DNA of 22,792 nt, taken from an uncultured Collinsella sp. Its GTDB lineage: Bacteria > Actinomycetota > Coriobacteriia > Coriobacteriales > Coriobacteriaceae. Location of the stretch: contig CABQHT010000030.1 of NCBI GenBank assembly GCA_902464035.1, positions 1 to 22,792 of the forward strand, written 5' to 3'. The translations under genes and the position numbers were made by a program. This document shows positions 22,043 to 22,792 of this stretch, piece by piece (position 1 is the first letter of the stretch; each line of letters starts with the position of its first letter). A model generated the notes under the pieces. It was not told the origin of the DNA and did not search any database. It was given only the letters and a program-made list of their open reading frames with translations.

Positions 22043-22257
22043 TCTCGATCTATAACACGGGCGGGCTGAAAACCCTCCTTATAGTTACAGATCGAGACAT
22101 TGCCAAGGGATGGTCGATAACATCTCGATCTGTAACACGAAGAAGCTGAAAACCGTTCTTACTGTTACAGAATGAGACGTAAGCGGAGGTCTCTGCGTAA
22201 TATCTCGACCTGTAACAGATAGGGGAGAAAATGTTCTCTATATGTTACAGATCGAGA
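22043..22257. repeat. Three-unit hairpin array with an exact 80-bp period
   Basis: Three 55-base palindromic units start at 22043, 22123 and 22203. Each has arms close to TCTCGATCTGTAAC and GTTACAGATCGAGA around a 27-base loop; 25-base spacers separate the units. The loops share a GAAAA centre, and each forms its own inner stem from different bases (GGG/CCC type in unit 1, AAGAA/TTCTT in unit 2, ATAGGGGA/TTCTCTAT with G-U pairs in unit 3), so the fold is conserved while the bases change. No protein gene is seen here. Confidence 0.85.
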
Positions 22258-22288
22258 CAAAAGCCGTGTCGAGCTCGGCTGCCCCCCT

Positions 22289-22432
22289 GAGCGTGGATTA
22301 TCGGACGTACGAGCGTGGAAAATCTCCCGCTTAGTGAATGATCGTGGATAATCTGCCACTTTGGCCTTGGGGGCACGCCAATAGTGGGAGATCATCCACG
22401 CTCGATTTCAAACGGGAGAAAATCCACGCTCG
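22289..22432. repeat. Palindromic array of GAGCGTGGATNATCTCCC repeats
   Basis: Three forward copies (22289-22304, 22310-22330, 22340-22360) face two inverted copies (22384-22404, 22413-22432). The consensus is CGAGCGTGGATNATCTCCCNC. The innermost pair is joined by a CCACTTTGGC/GCCAATAGTGG stem (about 22354-22364 with 22379-22389), so the DNA or RNA can fold into one long hairpin. It begins 31 bases after the 80-bp array. Confidence 0.75.
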
Positions 22433-22732
22433 AATCTGCAACGGAAGCCCGATCTCGAGCTATACATAGGTGCAAATAAGCCGGTATCGAAGTTCGATCC
22501 TGAAGGTGTACTCCACTACACCAAAGTGTTACCTCGGGAAACGTCACCTCAGTATCCAAAACCACCGTCCTTCACATCCAAACTCAACAAAACCGCAGGT
22601 CACGGCTATATAGATACGCCCGGAACCGTGTATCTAGAGGTTTTCGTTGACAGCCCCCAAGGTTGCATCGTATTATCTTTTTCGTTCGCGGGGGCGGCGG
22701 TCCAAAAGACCAAAGGACCTGCGGATACTTGA
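22433..22732 (+). pseudogene. Unrecognised open frame, possible gene remnant
   Basis: A frame stays open from inside the palindromic array to TGA at 22730-22732 and encodes protein-like sequence (ELYIGANKPVSKFDPEGVLH, later GYIDTPGTVYLEVFVDS). There is no ATG and no ribosome binding site; the GTG at 22526 is the only plausible start and has none either. The codons are not GC-biased like the neighbouring genes. It could be the 3' end of a decayed gene. No family is recognised. Confidence 0.2.
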
Positions 22733-22738
22733 ACGATT

Positions 22739-22792
22739 GGGAGTTTGCCCGAGTGGTTAATGGGGACGGGCTGTAAACCCGTTGGCTCTGCC
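22739..22792 (+). tRNA. tRNA-Tyr (anticodon GTA), 3' part outside the window
   Basis: The acceptor 5' strand GGGAGTT (22739-22745) is followed by a D-arm with CCCGAG and the anticodon stem ACGGG/CCCGT around CTGTAAA, giving anticodon GTA. The sequence then enters a long variable arm (TGGCTCTGCC), as expected for class II tRNA-Tyr, and is cut by the window edge. Confidence 0.9.

Noticed and set aside
22043..22257. CRISPR array
   Set aside because: The repeats alternate in orientation, differ from one another, and have conserved rather than unique loops; no cas gene is present. It is a hairpin array.

Overview
The window looks like a chromosomal segment of a high-GC, gut-type actinobacterium, most likely a Coriobacteriia member close to Collinsella. 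This is an inference from GC-rich codon use, a ClpC with a VGF ClpP-binding loop, a DisA-type c-di-AMP synthase, a split-free ThrE exporter, and the order disA-ispD-ispF-cysS-rlmB-yacP; no database search was possible.

Layout. Positions 1-1560 hold a threonine/serine exporter (its start may lie left of the window), followed by a REP-like palindrome, a strong terminator and a DUF2798 membrane protein. Positions 2562-5204 hold clpC with its terminator. Positions 5331-10012 are an AT-richer accessory stretch on the plus strand: a DUF2975 membrane protein coupled to a small XRE regulator; a candidate Cys/Gly-rich micropeptide gene with a perfect Shine-Dalgarno but no ATG; a terminator; a three-gene ABC transporter operon; and a RelB-like antitoxin with a PIN-domain toxin. 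A PepD-type dipeptidase (10161-11618) ends at a perfect 15-bp terminator.

Positions 11746-15693 run on the minus strand: a hipBA toxin-antitoxin pair with a 14-bp palindromic operator, an AAA ATPase/DUF4143 gene preceded by four exact 23-bp-phased iterons and bracketed by two identical 37-bp terminator hairpins, and mntP under a yybP-ykoY (manganese) riboswitch. From 16043 the plus-strand housekeeping cluster runs disA-ispD-ispF-cysS (tight, overlapping), then two large hairpins, then rlmB-yacP. In Bacillota-type gene order clpC, radA and disA are neighbours, so the roughly 10.8 kb between clpC and disA reads as accessory DNA inserted into, or rearranged within, an ancient neighbourhood.

The last kilobase has no convincing protein gene. 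It holds tRNA-Thr(TGT), a degenerate piece of the same tRNA 208 bp upstream, an inverted AACGAATAG repeat cluster, a three-unit hairpin array with an exact 80-bp period and compensatory loop changes, a second palindromic array, an unrecognised ORF remnant, and the 5' part of tRNA-Tyr(GTA).

Most promising items for follow-up: the micropeptide plus ABC exporter, the 23-bp iterons of the DUF4143 ATPase, and the 80-bp hairpin array.
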